64,000 nucleotides of DNA from DATKEJ01 sp963768715 (GTDB lineage: Bacteria > Bacteroidota > Rhodothermia > Rhodothermales > DATKEJ01): NCBI GenBank assembly GCA_963768715.1, contig CAVYJC010000009.1, positions 166,288 to 230,287 on the forward strand, read 5' to 3'. The notes beneath the pieces were generated by a model. The model made no database searches. It saw only the letters and a list, made by a program, of their open reading frames with translations, and was not told the origin of the DNA. This document shows, piece by piece, positions 39,684 through 50,135 of the stretch (position 1 is the first letter of the stretch; the number at the start of each line of letters is the position of its first letter). The position numbers and the translations under genes were made by a program.

Positions 39684-40406
39684 ATGGAATTTCGATTCAA
39701 ACCCCATCGCCTGTTTACCGGATTTCTCGTCCTTCTTCTCCTGGGTGGATGCGGATCCGACGCGCCCGAAAAACCGGCCGCGGAGATCGCATCTCCGTCG
39801 GGGAAAGCGGAGAAGCCTCAGGTCGCAAAGAAACGCATCGTCTTTTTTGGCGACAGCATTACCGCAGGGTACGGCCTCGATCCGGTAGACGCGTACCCCG
39901 CCGTGATCCAGGAGAAAATCGACGAACTGAATTGGCCGTTTGAGGTCGTCAACGCCGGCGTCTCCGGAGAAACCTCGGCCGGCGGCCTGAGGCGAATCGA
40001 GTGGATTCTTCAAAATCCGGTAGACGTGCTCGTTCTCGAACTCGGGGCGAACGACGGCTTGCGGGGACTCTCGGTCGACGGCATGAAGCAGAATCTCACA
40101 GAAATCATCAAGCGGACGCGCAAGAAGAATCCGAACGTTGCCGTCGTCCTGGCCGGCATGCGCATGCCGCCGAACCTCGGCCAACGGTATGCTTCGGATT
40201 TCGGCGAAGCGTTTCCCGAGGTCGCCAAGACGACCGGTGCGGAGCTCGTCCCTTTTCTGCTCGAGGATGTCGCCGGCAGGCCGCTGCTGAACCAGTTCGA
40301 TGGAATTCATCCAACAGCGAGGGGCCAGAGGAAAGTAGCCGACAATGTGTGGGACGTCCTTAAACCCGTGCTGGAACAAAAGGCCGACCAGGAGGCAAAC
40401 TCATGA
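39684..40406 (+). CDS. SGNH/GDSL arylesterase lipoprotein (TesA-like)
   Basis: A 240-residue lipoprotein esterase. The N-terminal signal ends in the lipobox LLGGC (C23). The SGNH motifs are all present: FFGDSITAGYGL (nucleophile Ser), NAGVSGETSAGG, LELGANDGLRG and the C-terminal DGIHPTARGQ with Asp and His. The related TesA is a multifunctional thioesterase/lysophospholipase of the periplasm. ATG 39684 is chosen because it starts the signal peptide; the open frame upstream runs into the divergent ATPase gene. It overlaps the next gene by 4 bases. Confidence 0.93.
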   Translation: MEFRFKPHRLFTGFLVLLLLGGCGSDAPEKPAAEIASPSGKAEKPQVAKKRIVFFGDSITAGYGLDPVDAYPAVIQEKIDELNWPFEVVNAGVSGETSAGGLRRIEWILQNPVDVLVLELGANDGLRGLSVDGMKQNLTEIIKRTRKKNPNVAVVLAGMRMPPNLGQRYASDFGEAFPEVAKTTGAELVPFLLEDVAGRPLLNQFDGIHPTARGQRKVADNVWDVLKPVLEQKADQEANS

Positions 40407-41527
40407 AGGGATTATTCATCCCGGCGGTAGCGGTCCTGTTGACTGCATCGTGCCGGGCCCAACCGGCCGAACGCCCGCCGGCCCCTCCTGATCTCGACAC
40501 CATGATCGGGCAAATGATTCTCGTCGGTTTTCGAGGCACCGAGGTCGATGTCGACGATCCGATTTACGCAGATATCGTCGAGCAGAAAGTCGGGGGCGTC
40601 ATTCTTTTCGAATACGACGTTCCAAGCAAGTCCAGACCGAGAAACATCACGTCTCCTGAGCAGGTGGCGCGCCTGATCTCCACCGTCCGCGCCTGGAGCA
40701 GCCTTCCGCTTTTCGTTGCGATCGACCAGGAAGGCGGGCGCGTCAATCGGCTCAAGGAGCGCTACGGTTTCCCGCCGACGGTTTCCGCAGCCTGGCTCGG
40801 ACGCATCGATGACGAGGACACGACGCGCGCCTACGCTGCGCGCACCGCCGATTTGTTGGCGAAACTGGGTTTCAACCTGAATTTTGCTCCCGTCGTAGAC
40901 GTCAATGTCAATCCCGACAACCCTATCATCGGAGGCATCGAACGAAGCTTTTCCGCGGACCCGGACGTGGTTGCGCGAAACGCCGCCTGGTTCATCGAAG
41001 AGCACCGCCGGGCGGGCGTGGCGACGGTCTTGAAGCATTTCCCCGGCCACGGAAGTTCTCGAGGCGATACGCACCTGGGCCTGGTCGACGTTACCGACAC
41101 ATGGCAGCCCATCGAGCTCACGCCGTACCGGAAGCTCCTGAGCGAGGGACTCGTGGACGGCGTGATGACGGCGCATGTCGTCAACCGCCGGCTCGATCCT
41201 TCGGGCATCTCGTCCACCCTTTCCCGTCCGGTCATCACGGGGCTCTTGCGGGATTCGCTCGGCTTCTCCGGGGTCGTCTTCTCGGATGATCTTCAAATGG
41301 GCGCCATTCGCGATCACTACTCACTGCGCGACGTGATCACGCAGGCGATTCATGCCGGCGTCGACGTGCTGACGTTTGGCAATAACACCGCGTACGAACC
41401 CGATATTGCCGTCCGGGCCGTTCAGACGATTCGGGAGTTGGTGGCATCGGGCGAGGTTACGCCTGAGCGGATTCAGGTGTCTTACAACAGGATCATGGAC
41501 CTCAAATCGCGACTGAAAAGCCGATGA
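40403..41527 (+). CDS. Glycoside hydrolase family 3, beta-N-acetylhexosaminidase-like
   Basis: A 374-residue exported enzyme with a signal peptide (about 1-18; a weak lipobox ending in Cys17). GH3 motifs include QMILVGFRGT, FVAIDQEGGRVNRL, NLNFAPVVDVN, the NagZ-type histidine loop KHFPGHGSSRGDTH and the nucleophile region VVFSDDLQMGAI. The family removes terminal N-acetylglucosamine from muropeptides or chitooligosaccharides. An export signal suggests an extracytoplasmic role rather than cytoplasmic NagZ recycling. It overlaps the esterase gene (ATGA) and the next gene (ATGA) by 4 bases each. Confidence 0.92.
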   Translation: MKGLFIPAVAVLLTASCRAQPAERPPAPPDLDTMIGQMILVGFRGTEVDVDDPIYADIVEQKVGGVILFEYDVPSKSRPRNITSPEQVARLISTVRAWSSLPLFVAIDQEGGRVNRLKERYGFPPTVSAAWLGRIDDEDTTRAYAARTADLLAKLGFNLNFAPVVDVNVNPDNPIIGGIERSFSADPDVVARNAAWFIEEHRRAGVATVLKHFPGHGSSRGDTHLGLVDVTDTWQPIELTPYRKLLSEGLVDGVMTAHVVNRRLDPSGISSTLSRPVITGLLRDSLGFSGVVFSDDLQMGAIRDHYSLRDVITQAIHAGVDVLTFGNNTAYEPDIAVRAVQTIRELVASGEVTPERIQVSYNRIMDLKSRLKSR

Positions 41528-43316
41528 TCAGGAAGGTCGGGCTGCCCGCAGTAATATCGTTCCTCTTGTTCTCGGCCTCGGCCGCTCTCGCCCAGAGTCC
41601 AGATGATTCGGCCCCGATCATCGACGGCCGGTTTGACGAATGGACAGCGGTGGCCCCGATTTACTCCGACGCACAGGGCGACGGCACGGGTGCCGTGGAC
41701 TTCGGACGCCTCTGGATGAAGAACGACGACCGATTCGTCTATTTCTCCTTTGAGGCGTCGGGTGAAGTATCGCTCGAGACGGAAAGTGGCATCGTCATTG
41801 GACTCGATACCGATCACGACACCTCAACGGGGCAACCTTTCGAATCGATCGGCGCGGAGTTGGTGTGGAGGTTCGGGGAGCGCATTGGGACTTTCACGTC
41901 CGGCGGTTCGTCGACCAACGTGGCGTTTCAAGACCTGGGACTCGTTTCAGCCCCAACCGTAACTTCATCCGTCTTCGAGTTCTGCCTGGAGCTCGACGCC
42001 CAGCCGAAACGATTGGGCGCCGCTATTTCCCCTCCGATACGGTCAGCGTCGTGCTTACCGACGGATCGTCCGGAGACCGACTTCCCGACGCAGGCGCCGA
42101 GGCTCTCTACGTGATCGATCGGGACGCCGAGCCCCGGACGTACGATATCGACCTGGATCGTGGAGACCCGCTCGCTCTGCGGGTTCTGGCCTGGAATGTG
42201 CTCCAAGACGGGCTTTTCGACAGCAACAAGACCTCCGCTTTCCACAACATTTTCAAGGCGATTGCGCCCGACGTAATGGTCTTCGAGGAAGTCACCCGCC
42301 ACACCTCGACACAAACCCGCGACCGAATCACCGAATTGATGCCGCCCGGAGCCGGTGAACAGTGGTTTGCAGAGGCGGCGCCGTACAGTGTCGTGCTCGT
42401 CAGTAAAACGCCGATCGTTCAAACGTTCGACGTAGAACCTGGAGGCCGCGCGCAGGGGTTCCTGATCCAAAAGCCGCCGGGTTTCGATCGCGACGTCCTC
42501 GTCGTCGGAGCACATCTGAAGTGCTGCGGTACCGCGTCGGACGACGTTAAGCGCCAACAGGAAGTAGACAATATTATGGCGTCGATTCGCGACGCGCAGA
42601 ATGACGGCAGCATCCCGGCGCTCACGCCCATCATTATTACCGGAGACATGAATTTCGTGGGCGACAGGCAACAACCGATGACGCTTATTGAGGGCGACAT
42701 CGTAACGTCGTGGCTGCAGCCATCGTTCGATCCGGATTGGGACGATACGCCGCTCGCCGACGTCGCTCCGCAAACCACGGGACTTCCGCAGACATTTTCG
42801 TGGATAAGTCCGCGGTCCCCAAGCGATATGCAATTCTCGCCGGGGCGACTCGACTACATGATCTATACCGACGCCGTCCTGTCGAAGGGCAATTCTTTTG
42901 CCCTGTACACGCCCGCCATTCGATTCTTCGATCTCCAGCGCCTCGGTCTGAACGCGACGGATTCGGGCGCCTCCGACCACCTGCCAATCGTCGCCGATTT
43001 TCTCCCGCAGACGTTTACAGCCGCCGAGCTGCCGGAAAGGCCGCGGAGTGTCACCCTGGAAGCGGACGTCTTCCCGAACCCTGCTTCAGAGACGGTCACC
43101 ATTCGATGGGATGCCGGTGCGGGCGGGGCTGAGGTCGAAATCTTCGACATACTGGGTCGCCGGGTTGCGGCGAAGTATTCCGGCGGCACGACCCGGGGCG
43201 AGCGGCGTCTCACGTTTGACGTTCGGCGCCTTCCCAGCGGCCTCTACCTGGTCGTCGCCCGATCTGCAACACGAATTGTCAGGAGAGGATTTGTTAAGCG
43301 CAAAGCACCGAATTGA
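41524..43316 (+). CDS. Secreted endonuclease/exonuclease/phosphatase-family protein, frameshifted
   Basis: Two frames make one protein of about 595 residues. The first (from ATG 41524) has a signal peptide (cleaved near ALAQSP) and a carbohydrate-binding-like beta domain (DGRFDEWTAVAPIY). The second frame, taking over near 42000-42030, holds the EEP nuclease domain with LRVLAWNVLQDG, FEEVTR, VVGAHLKCCG, IITGDMNFVGD, GRLDYMIYT and SDHLPIV, then a T9SS C-terminal domain (DVFPNPASETVTI, GLYLVVAR). At the switch the second frame gives RYFPSDTVSVVLTDG, which continues the beta domain, so about one base is missing. The enzyme would be secreted and cleave nucleic acid or phosphoesters. Confidence 0.82.
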
Positions 43317-43320
43317 TCAC

Positions 43321-43345
43321 ACAATCGCACCCAAAATGCGATTGT
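43321..43345 (+). terminator. Hairpin after the nuclease gene
   Basis: ACAATCGCA (43321-43329) is perfectly complementary to TGCGATTGT (43337-43345) across a 7-base loop, starting 4 bases after the stop codon at 43316. No T run follows, so it could be a weak terminator or an mRNA 3' stabiliser. Confidence 0.5.
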
Positions 43346-43429
43346 AATTCGCTTCATTCATTTCTATACTCGGACTTATCATTATCACAATTGCGGCACT
43401 CCTTCTGCCGCGTGTCTTCCGGGTTTCCG

Positions 43430-45575
43430 TTGTTAAAAGCTGCATCTATCGGGGTCATGGTGCTGGTGACAGCTATCCGTTGTGGCGGCGCAGGATTTCC
43501 AGGAAGCCATTGTCGACGTTGGCAACGTCGGTCTCACAATAACCAACTCCGGGTTCATAGGTCGCGCCAACGTGCGAAACTCACCAACCGGCCCGCCTTC
43601 CTTCGAATACCCTCTGAATTCGGGCGTCGAACACCTTTTTGAATCGGGCCTCTGGGTCGGGGCCGTTCGGAGCGACGGTGTAACGACCGTGCGGTCGGGC
43701 GCCGTTACAACTTCGGCAGGCTACCAACCCGGCGGCGAGGGATACGAGCTGTCGCCGAGTTCTCAGATCCGCGAGTTCTCGACGCTGATCGAATCGGACG
43801 CCTATACACCGAGAGCGACGAGCCACCAGGACTACGTAGCAGCCTTCAACGACACCGCCTCGTTCCTTCCAGGCACGTCGATTCCGGTCCGCGGCCAGGC
43901 CACCCGGCTGGGCATGGAGGTGATACAGACGACGCACGCGTGGAACTTCCCCTTCACGGAGGCCTTCGTCATCATCAATTTCGACATCATTAATATCAGC
44001 AGTTCCGAATGGGACTCCGTCTATGTCGCTCTATGGCATGACTCGGTCGTTAGAAACGTGAATACGACGACGGACATCGGCAGCCCTTTCTTCAGTAAGG
44101 GTGGGTACGGCTTCATAGACAGCCTGAACGCCATGTATGCGTTCAATGCCGGTGGCATGGAAGAGTCGTTGAACACGTATTCGGCTGTCACTTTTCTGGG
44201 TGCCGACTGGCGGAATCCGGCGACTGGGCAGTCCAGATTCTGGCATCCTGAGTTGGCTGACGAGTACCGAAACGACGGCCTCCCCGCTCCGAAATTCACA
44301 CCCAGGTGGTGGTCTTTCTCATCGAATCCAATCGTCGAACTTACGAAACCCTCAACGGACGCAGACCGGTATCGGAATATGGGGACCTCCTACCCCAATC
44401 CCGATAACTACGCATCGGAAGGAGACTACATCGAGGCTCGCGACAACTGGTATGATCGGCTCCGAACAGACGGCGTGAATGCGGCGGGCAACTGGATCAG
44501 CCTGAGTCCTGTCGGGCCGTTTCGATCGGTGGCGGCAGGCGATACCCTCCACGTCACTTTCGCGCTCGTCGCCGCCCTCAAACCGGACGAGTTCCAGGAC
44601 ATCGGATTTCGCGCTCTGGATAACGAGGAAACGCGGGCTCCGCTGATCGAAAACCTGCTCTGGGCCCGGCGCACGTTTCGCGGAGAGGACGTTAACGGTA
44701 ATGGCCGGCTCGATGCGGGCGAAGACGCAAACGGCGACGGGAAACTCACCCGCTATCTCATTCCGGAGCCACCTCTCGCTCCCAAGCTTCACGTCGAGCT
44801 CGACCGGAACAAGGCGACGCTGTACTGGAACAACAGGGCGGAACTTGGGCGGGATCCGGTTACCGGGCAATACGACTTCGAGGGCTACCGGATCTACGCC
44901 AGCAGTCCTGGCGCCGACCTACGCGGGGACGTTTTCGGGTCGGCAGGTTTGATCGCCCAGTACGATATTCCTCAGGATGATGTCGGCATCAACAACGGTT
45001 TCGAATCGGTCCGTTTGGCCCAGCCCGTGACCTTCCCCGGGGACTCCACGCAATATCAGTATGCGCTCGAAGTGAACGACGTCCTGAATGGTTGGCAGTA
45101 CGGATTTTCTGTCACCGCTTTCGACAAGGGTGACGAAGCCGTTGGACTTCCATCGTTTGAATCGTCTCGAGTCGCCAATGCCGTGAGAGCGTTTCCAGGT
45201 GCTCCCCCTTCCGAGAATGAGGCGGCCGTCGGCGTGTATCCAAATCCTTATCGCGTCAACGCGGCGTGGGACGGGTCGACATCCCGTACGCGAAAACTCA
45301 ATTTTTACAACCTGCCCCGGCACGCCGAGGTTCGCATCTACTCCCTTGCGGGCGAAATCGTGGCCGAATTCAATCATGACGCCGACACGTACAACGGCGA
45401 TATTCGTTGGTACGACGATTTTTCGGCTGAAAATCGCGTCCTTCCGGGCGGCGAACATTCATGGGATATCCTGTCAGAATCAGGTCTATCACTTTCGACC
45501 GGACTGTATCTTTTCACAGTCCAGGATTTGGACTCAAGCAAAGTCCAGACCGGTAAATTTGCCATTATCAGATGA
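43430..45575 (+). CDS. Large exported T9SS-type protein, signal peptide split off by a frameshift
   Basis: The main frame is open from 43470 to 45575 (about 700 residues) and ends with a sorting-domain-like C-terminus (GVYPNPYRVNAAWDG, then GLYLFTVQDLDSSK). Its beginning, LSVVAAQDF, is the end of a signal peptide whose start lies in the adjacent frame from a TTG at 43430 (MLKAASIGVMVLVT), giving cleavage at VAA|Q. One extra base around 43466-43475 explains the split. The mature part is beta-rich with an EF-hand-like DVNGNGRLDAGEDANGDGKL calcium loop (about residue 405). Proteins of this type are common partners of the outer-membrane genes that follow; exact role unknown. Confidence 0.78.
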
Positions 45576-45755
45576 GTATTCATTACTTGGCAAATCTGCC
45601 ACATCAGCGAATCCGGGATTTCGAGAAACGATCCGAAATTGACAATGACGGGACACTTGGCTCGAAATATTGCCCGGCCCTGTGGGCTGGTTCCACCCGT
45701 GGTTTAGATATGACAATCACCTGACCTTAACCAAACGTACACAACGAGGTCCCTT

Positions 45756-48452
45756 ATGAACTGGTATGAAACCATAAGTCACCGCTTTAGCTCGGGGGGA
45801 ATACGACTCCTCCAAAGCGTTCTTATGCTCACGTTGTCGCTCTTCATGAGTGCCTGCCTCATTATAGAGGTGGAGATCACTCCTGAGGTCGACGCCAATG
45901 GAACCGTGACCCTGCGGGTCGTGGTCCAGGAAAACTCCGCCGAGAGTGGCACGCCATGGAAAGGCGTCGAGATTCTCCTCGTGCCGAGTGACTGGACTTT
46001 CGCCTCAGGGACCTACAGCGCGACCGACATCAACGGAGACGTCGGCGCGGGCTCACTTGAACTGGCTGCAAACTGGGCAGACTCGGCGGTAGTCGGTGTC
46101 GGACCCGCTCCAGACGGATTCAAATACATCGGCCTCATCTCCGATATGGGCTATCTGCACGCCGACACGCTGATCGTCGAATCGACCGTCGAGTTGACGG
46201 CCGGTACGAAGGGCGGGACGTTCCCCGTCGGCATTGTCGTCACGAAGGATGGCTACTTTCCGTCGCCTGGCGACTGGTTTGCTACGGGCGGAAGCAGCAT
46301 CAACGGCGCCGATTCGTCGATGGTCAACTACGTGACCGTCAACGCCTCCTCAGATGGGATCACCCATCTGCGGGATGTGCTTGAGGTTCCTGAGGACGTC
46401 ATCCAACAGCTCACCCAAGCCGGTCAGGGACTCACGCAGGAATTGATGGATTCTCTTCTTACGGCTCACATCGACCCTGACATGGAGTACACGATCCGCG
46501 GCGTCGTGCTGACGGATCCGCTGAAGTCGGGCCTTGCGACGTGGGTCGACGGTCGCGGTCCCGGCCGTGTTCACATTTACATCCGCGACCCTGCCGCTGA
46601 CTCGATGGGCAATGAGGCCATGGGCATCCAGCTGGTCGACCAATCCTATGAGGACAATGCATCCTTGGACTTGATTCCGGGCGACGTCATTGAGGCGACC
46701 GGAAACTTCAGCTACTTCACGAACTCCGTGCAGTTCTCGCCCAGTGGTACGATCGTGGTCCTGGGTCATTATACGGATCTGGGTCTGAGTGACGACATCA
46801 TCAAGCCCGATACGTTCACGACGGCCGACTTCAGCCAGGGCTTCGGCGACGGGACGTACCAGGCCAACTGGTCGAACTACAACGCACTCAACGGAGGGTA
46901 TGTCTGTATCGACAACGCGACGATCTACCGCCGAACGGTCACGGGCAGTCGGGAAGACTGGGCCGTCACGTCAGACGGCGGAGCAACCGCGGTGACCACA
47001 TACGATATGTCGCTCCGCTATCGCAACGACCGGAAGAACGCCTATATGGCGCCTTTCGATGTGAGGAGCAGCAACTTCGTTCCGCCCCCGATCGGCGCGA
47101 CGGTGTTGTTGTGCGGCACGGTGGTACACCAGCCCGGGAATGACCCGTACGCCTTCGCCACACCGACTGACGGCATGCTGAGCATCGCGCCGTGGAACGA
47201 CAGTGACTTGGTCGTCAAGGCATCCCCGCCGCAGGTTGGGCCCCCGAACCGGCCGGACGTGTTCCTGACGAGCTCAGACGCCTTTGAGGTCATGTCGGAC
47301 ATCACGTTCGACCCGGAAAGGATGTCTGCCGGTGTGACGCTGACTTACGAAGCGGGCGGCGATCAGACGGATGTCATGATGACGAACACCGAGGGAACTA
47401 CCTGGACCGGGATGATTCCGGCTCAGGCCGAGGGCGCCTTCGTAAGCTACTGGGTGACGGCGGCAGACAATACGTCGGCCGTTACGGAGTCCACGAAGCA
47501 GACCTACCGTGTTCTCGATGCCGACGGTCTCAACACGATCGCTGAGATCCAGGAAACGGCTGACGGCCTGTCCGGTGACAGTCCGTTCACCGGCGCCACT
47601 GGCGACATGGATATCATGGCGACTGTTCAGAGCGATCCTGCCACCTCGGGCTTCATCTCGATACAGGACGACGCTGAGCTCGCCCCGTGGTCGGGTGTCC
47701 TCCTGAGCGCCAGCGACGCTTTGGTTGCTGATCTGGCTACCGGTGATGGAATCCACATCACCTCAGGCACGGTCAAGGAAAACTTCGGTGTGACCGAGCT
47801 CAGCGACATCACGTATGAAAAGACCGCCGGCAAAGTCTCCGACGCGCTTCCGTACAAGGAGGTGGACACGGCCACGCTCAAAGCTGACGACGGCAGCGAG
47901 GCGTACGAAGGGATGCTGATTAAATTCAACGACATCCTGATCCTCCGCAACCTGTCATTCGGCGAGTGGGAGTACACGAACGGCACCGCGGACGACGGCG
48001 TGCTCGGTGACGGCGCATCCTCCTCGTTCCCGGATGACAACTCCGTGTTCAATGCCGGTGAGAAGTACGCCTTCCTGCAGGGGATCTGGTGGTACTCTTT
48101 CGGCACCTATAAGCTGGTACCGGAGGACGCGGAAGACGTTGGAGAACTCACCAACACGGCCACCGAGCCGACAGGTGAGGGAGTTCCCGGCAGCTATACC
48201 TTGCGTCAGAACTATCCGAACCCGTTCAACCCGACGACGAACATCCAATTCGACGTCGTGGCTCCGGGCCACGTCAGACTGGACGTGTTCGACGTAACGG
48301 GTCGACTGGTATCGACGCTGGTGAATGCAACGCTCAGCGCCGGCAGCTATCAGACGACGTTCGACGCGAAAGATCTGCCGAGCGGCATGTACCTGTACCG
48401 CATGACGGCCGGTGATCAGGTGTTGACGAACAAAATGTTGCTGCTCCGGTAG
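45756..48452 (+). CDS. Large T9SS-sorted surface protein
   Basis: An 898-residue exported protein. The N-terminal signal ends FMSAC (C34), a lipobox-like site that is unusual beside a sorting domain. The middle part holds several beta domains, including an OB-like region with IRGVVLTDPLKSG and VIEATGNFSYFTNS repeats, resembling the DUF-type OB-fold domains of secreted nucleases and surface proteins, and an Ig-like stretch near 530-620. The C-terminus is a canonical T9SS domain (LRQNYPNPFNPTTNI, LDVFDVTGRLV, GMYLYRMTAG). A strong terminator follows. It starts the second part of the envelope locus. Confidence 0.82.
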   Translation: MNWYETISHRFSSGGIRLLQSVLMLTLSLFMSACLIIEVEITPEVDANGTVTLRVVVQENSAESGTPWKGVEILLVPSDWTFASGTYSATDINGDVGAGSLELAANWADSAVVGVGPAPDGFKYIGLISDMGYLHADTLIVESTVELTAGTKGGTFPVGIVVTKDGYFPSPGDWFATGGSSINGADSSMVNYVTVNASSDGITHLRDVLEVPEDVIQQLTQAGQGLTQELMDSLLTAHIDPDMEYTIRGVVLTDPLKSGLATWVDGRGPGRVHIYIRDPAADSMGNEAMGIQLVDQSYEDNASLDLIPGDVIEATGNFSYFTNSVQFSPSGTIVVLGHYTDLGLSDDIIKPDTFTTADFSQGFGDGTYQANWSNYNALNGGYVCIDNATIYRRTVTGSREDWAVTSDGGATAVTTYDMSLRYRNDRKNAYMAPFDVRSSNFVPPPIGATVLLCGTVVHQPGNDPYAFATPTDGMLSIAPWNDSDLVVKASPPQVGPPNRPDVFLTSSDAFEVMSDITFDPERMSAGVTLTYEAGGDQTDVMMTNTEGTTWTGMIPAQAEGAFVSYWVTAADNTSAVTESTKQTYRVLDADGLNTIAEIQETADGLSGDSPFTGATGDMDIMATVQSDPATSGFISIQDDAELAPWSGVLLSASDALVADLATGDGIHITSGTVKENFGVTELSDITYEKTAGKVSDALPYKEVDTATLKADDGSEAYEGMLIKFNDILILRNLSFGEWEYTNGTADDGVLGDGASSSFPDDNSVFNAGEKYAFLQGIWWYSFGTYKLVPEDAEDVGELTNTATEPTGEGVPGSYTLRQNYPNPFNPTTNIQFDVVAPGHVRLDVFDVTGRLVSTLVNATLSAGSYQTTFDAKDLPSGMYLYRMTAGDQVLTNKMLLLR

Positions 48453-48463
48453 CGACAACTGAA

Positions 48464-48500
48464 CCACGGGGGTGGCCTTCGGGTCACCCCCCGGTTTTTT
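48464..48500 (+). terminator. Rho-independent terminator after the 45.7-kb gene
   Basis: A GC-rich stem (48464-48477 with 48482-48494, some G-T pairs) closed by a TTCG tetraloop (48478-48481) is followed by six T (48495-48500). It separates the T9SS gene from the lipoprotein gene beginning at 48531. Confidence 0.9.
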
Positions 48501-48530
48501 CCCACTTACTGTAAATCTGCGATCTGACCC

Positions 48531-50135
48531 TTGTCACGACCGCTCTTCACCGGTTTGGCCGCGCTCTGTGTTGCGCTGGGCCTGCTCGGCTGCGACTCCG
48601 AAATATCCGGAGATCAGTACGGCAACCTGGCGCCGAATACGGAGCTAAGCGTACGCGACGCCTCCCTGGTTGACAATCTGGGGGAACGACGCCTGATGAG
48701 TACCGTGTCTGCCTCGTGGACGGGCACAGACCCTGATGGATTCGTGGCCTCGTACGAGATTCGCTTCTACCTGACCGATCAGGAGAGCGGTATCGGTCCG
48801 GAGGACGGCTGGGCCAGTACCACGCGGGTCGACACACTTGTACTCCTTCCCATCGAGGAAGGATCGAGTACGGCCAACGTAGTCTTTGAAGTCCGTGCTG
48901 TAGACAATGAGGGCTTGAAGGACCCGAGCCCCGCGAGGACGGTCTACCCTATCGTCAACTCGCCGCCGACGATCAGGTTCAACGCCTTCGAGCTTCCGCC
49001 GGAGAATACATTCCCGATTTTTGCCTTCAGCTGGGTTGCCTCGGACCCCGAGGGCGTGCAGAACATCGACCGTATCGAGGTCAGCTTCAACGACTCAACG
49101 TCGTTCGTCTCCCTCCCGGCGGAAACGGAATTCGCCACCTTTGTCGGCGATCTGGACGGCCCCGACCGATCCGGAAACGTCGTCTCGGCTCGCGTGCACC
49201 TCGGCAGGAACTTCCAAGCGAGCGACATCTACGTTCCCGGACTGAAACTCAACGATGACAACATCTTCTATATCCGGGCCGTCGATAAGACCGACACCGC
49301 AAGCGCGCGTCTCGAGTACCCAATGTTCGTATGGGAGCCTAAGGCCGACATTCTCTACGTCAATGACTACCGGAAGTCGGCCGCACCGGTCGTCCAGGGT
49401 TATCACATGGACCTGCTCCGGTCGTACCTCCCGGAAGGTACCCCGATCGATGTATGGGACCTCTCGAAGCCCGATTTCTCCGGCAGTTCGGGGGTCCTGT
49501 CCCGCGCCGACAACATGCCTTCGGTTGTCGATCCTGTCGTTCGCGCCTTTCTCGCTACTTACAAGCACATTTATTGGGTCGCCACCGCCACAACGTCAGC
49601 GCCTCGATCCAACAACTTTCCGATCGCCGCATCGGTGATGGACCTGTTCTTCGAGAACGGTGGAACGATCATGGTGCATTCGCCAGTGACCAACCCGATC
49701 AATGAAGATGAAATCGAGAGCAATGCAGGCATCGTCGTGCTGCCCCTGTCCGGTTTCGTCTCGTTCCCCGATTCATTGCGCCCCTCGCTTCGCCTTCAGT
49801 CTTCCGGCAAGATCGAGTCAACGGGCATCCTCGACCTTCCGACCTTGTCGCCCGTAAGGCTCATCATCGGAACGCTGCCCTACATCGCCGTGGGAGGAGA
49901 CATTCCTCTCTATACGGCGGAATACCAGACGCAGCTCTTCGCGGGCGGGACCGGCGTATGGACCGGTTCATCGGTCATCGCATCGATCAGCCAAGACAAC
50001 CGGATTGCATTGTTCGCACTCCCGATTCCCGACGAGCGAACCGGCACGTCGCTTTTCGTGGGTGAAAGCGGCTCCAACCAGGATATGAGAGAAGCGATCT
50101 TCGCCATTTTGACGAGGCTAGGATTCCCAAGCTGA
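48531..50135 (+). CDS. Lipoprotein with fibronectin/Ig-like repeats, unknown
   Basis: A 534-residue lipoprotein starting at TTG 48531, with the lipobox LLGC (C21). Two Ig/fibronectin-like domains follow (about 40-150 and 150-270; SWTGTDPDGFVASYEIRF and FSWVASDPEGVQNIDRIEV). A C-terminal domain (about 275-530; ADILYVNDY, then KHIYWVATAT and GGTIMVHSPV) resembles a flavodoxin- or glutamine-amidotransferase-like fold, without clear catalytic residues. Its stop overlaps the TonB receptor start (TGATG), so it is probably an outer-membrane partner of that receptor. Confidence 0.8.
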   Translation: MSRPLFTGLAALCVALGLLGCDSEISGDQYGNLAPNTELSVRDASLVDNLGERRLMSTVSASWTGTDPDGFVASYEIRFYLTDQESGIGPEDGWASTTRVDTLVLLPIEEGSSTANVVFEVRAVDNEGLKDPSPARTVYPIVNSPPTIRFNAFELPPENTFPIFAFSWVASDPEGVQNIDRIEVSFNDSTSFVSLPAETEFATFVGDLDGPDRSGNVVSARVHLGRNFQASDIYVPGLKLNDDNIFYIRAVDKTDTASARLEYPMFVWEPKADILYVNDYRKSAAPVVQGYHMDLLRSYLPEGTPIDVWDLSKPDFSGSSGVLSRADNMPSVVDPVVRAFLATYKHIYWVATATTSAPRSNNFPIAASVMDLFFENGGTIMVHSPVTNPINEDEIESNAGIVVLPLSGFVSFPDSLRPSLRLQSSGKIESTGILDLPTLSPVRLIIGTLPYIAVGGDIPLYTAEYQTQLFAGGTGVWTGSSVIASISQDNRIALFALPIPDERTGTSLFVGESGSNQDMREAIFAILTRLGFPS

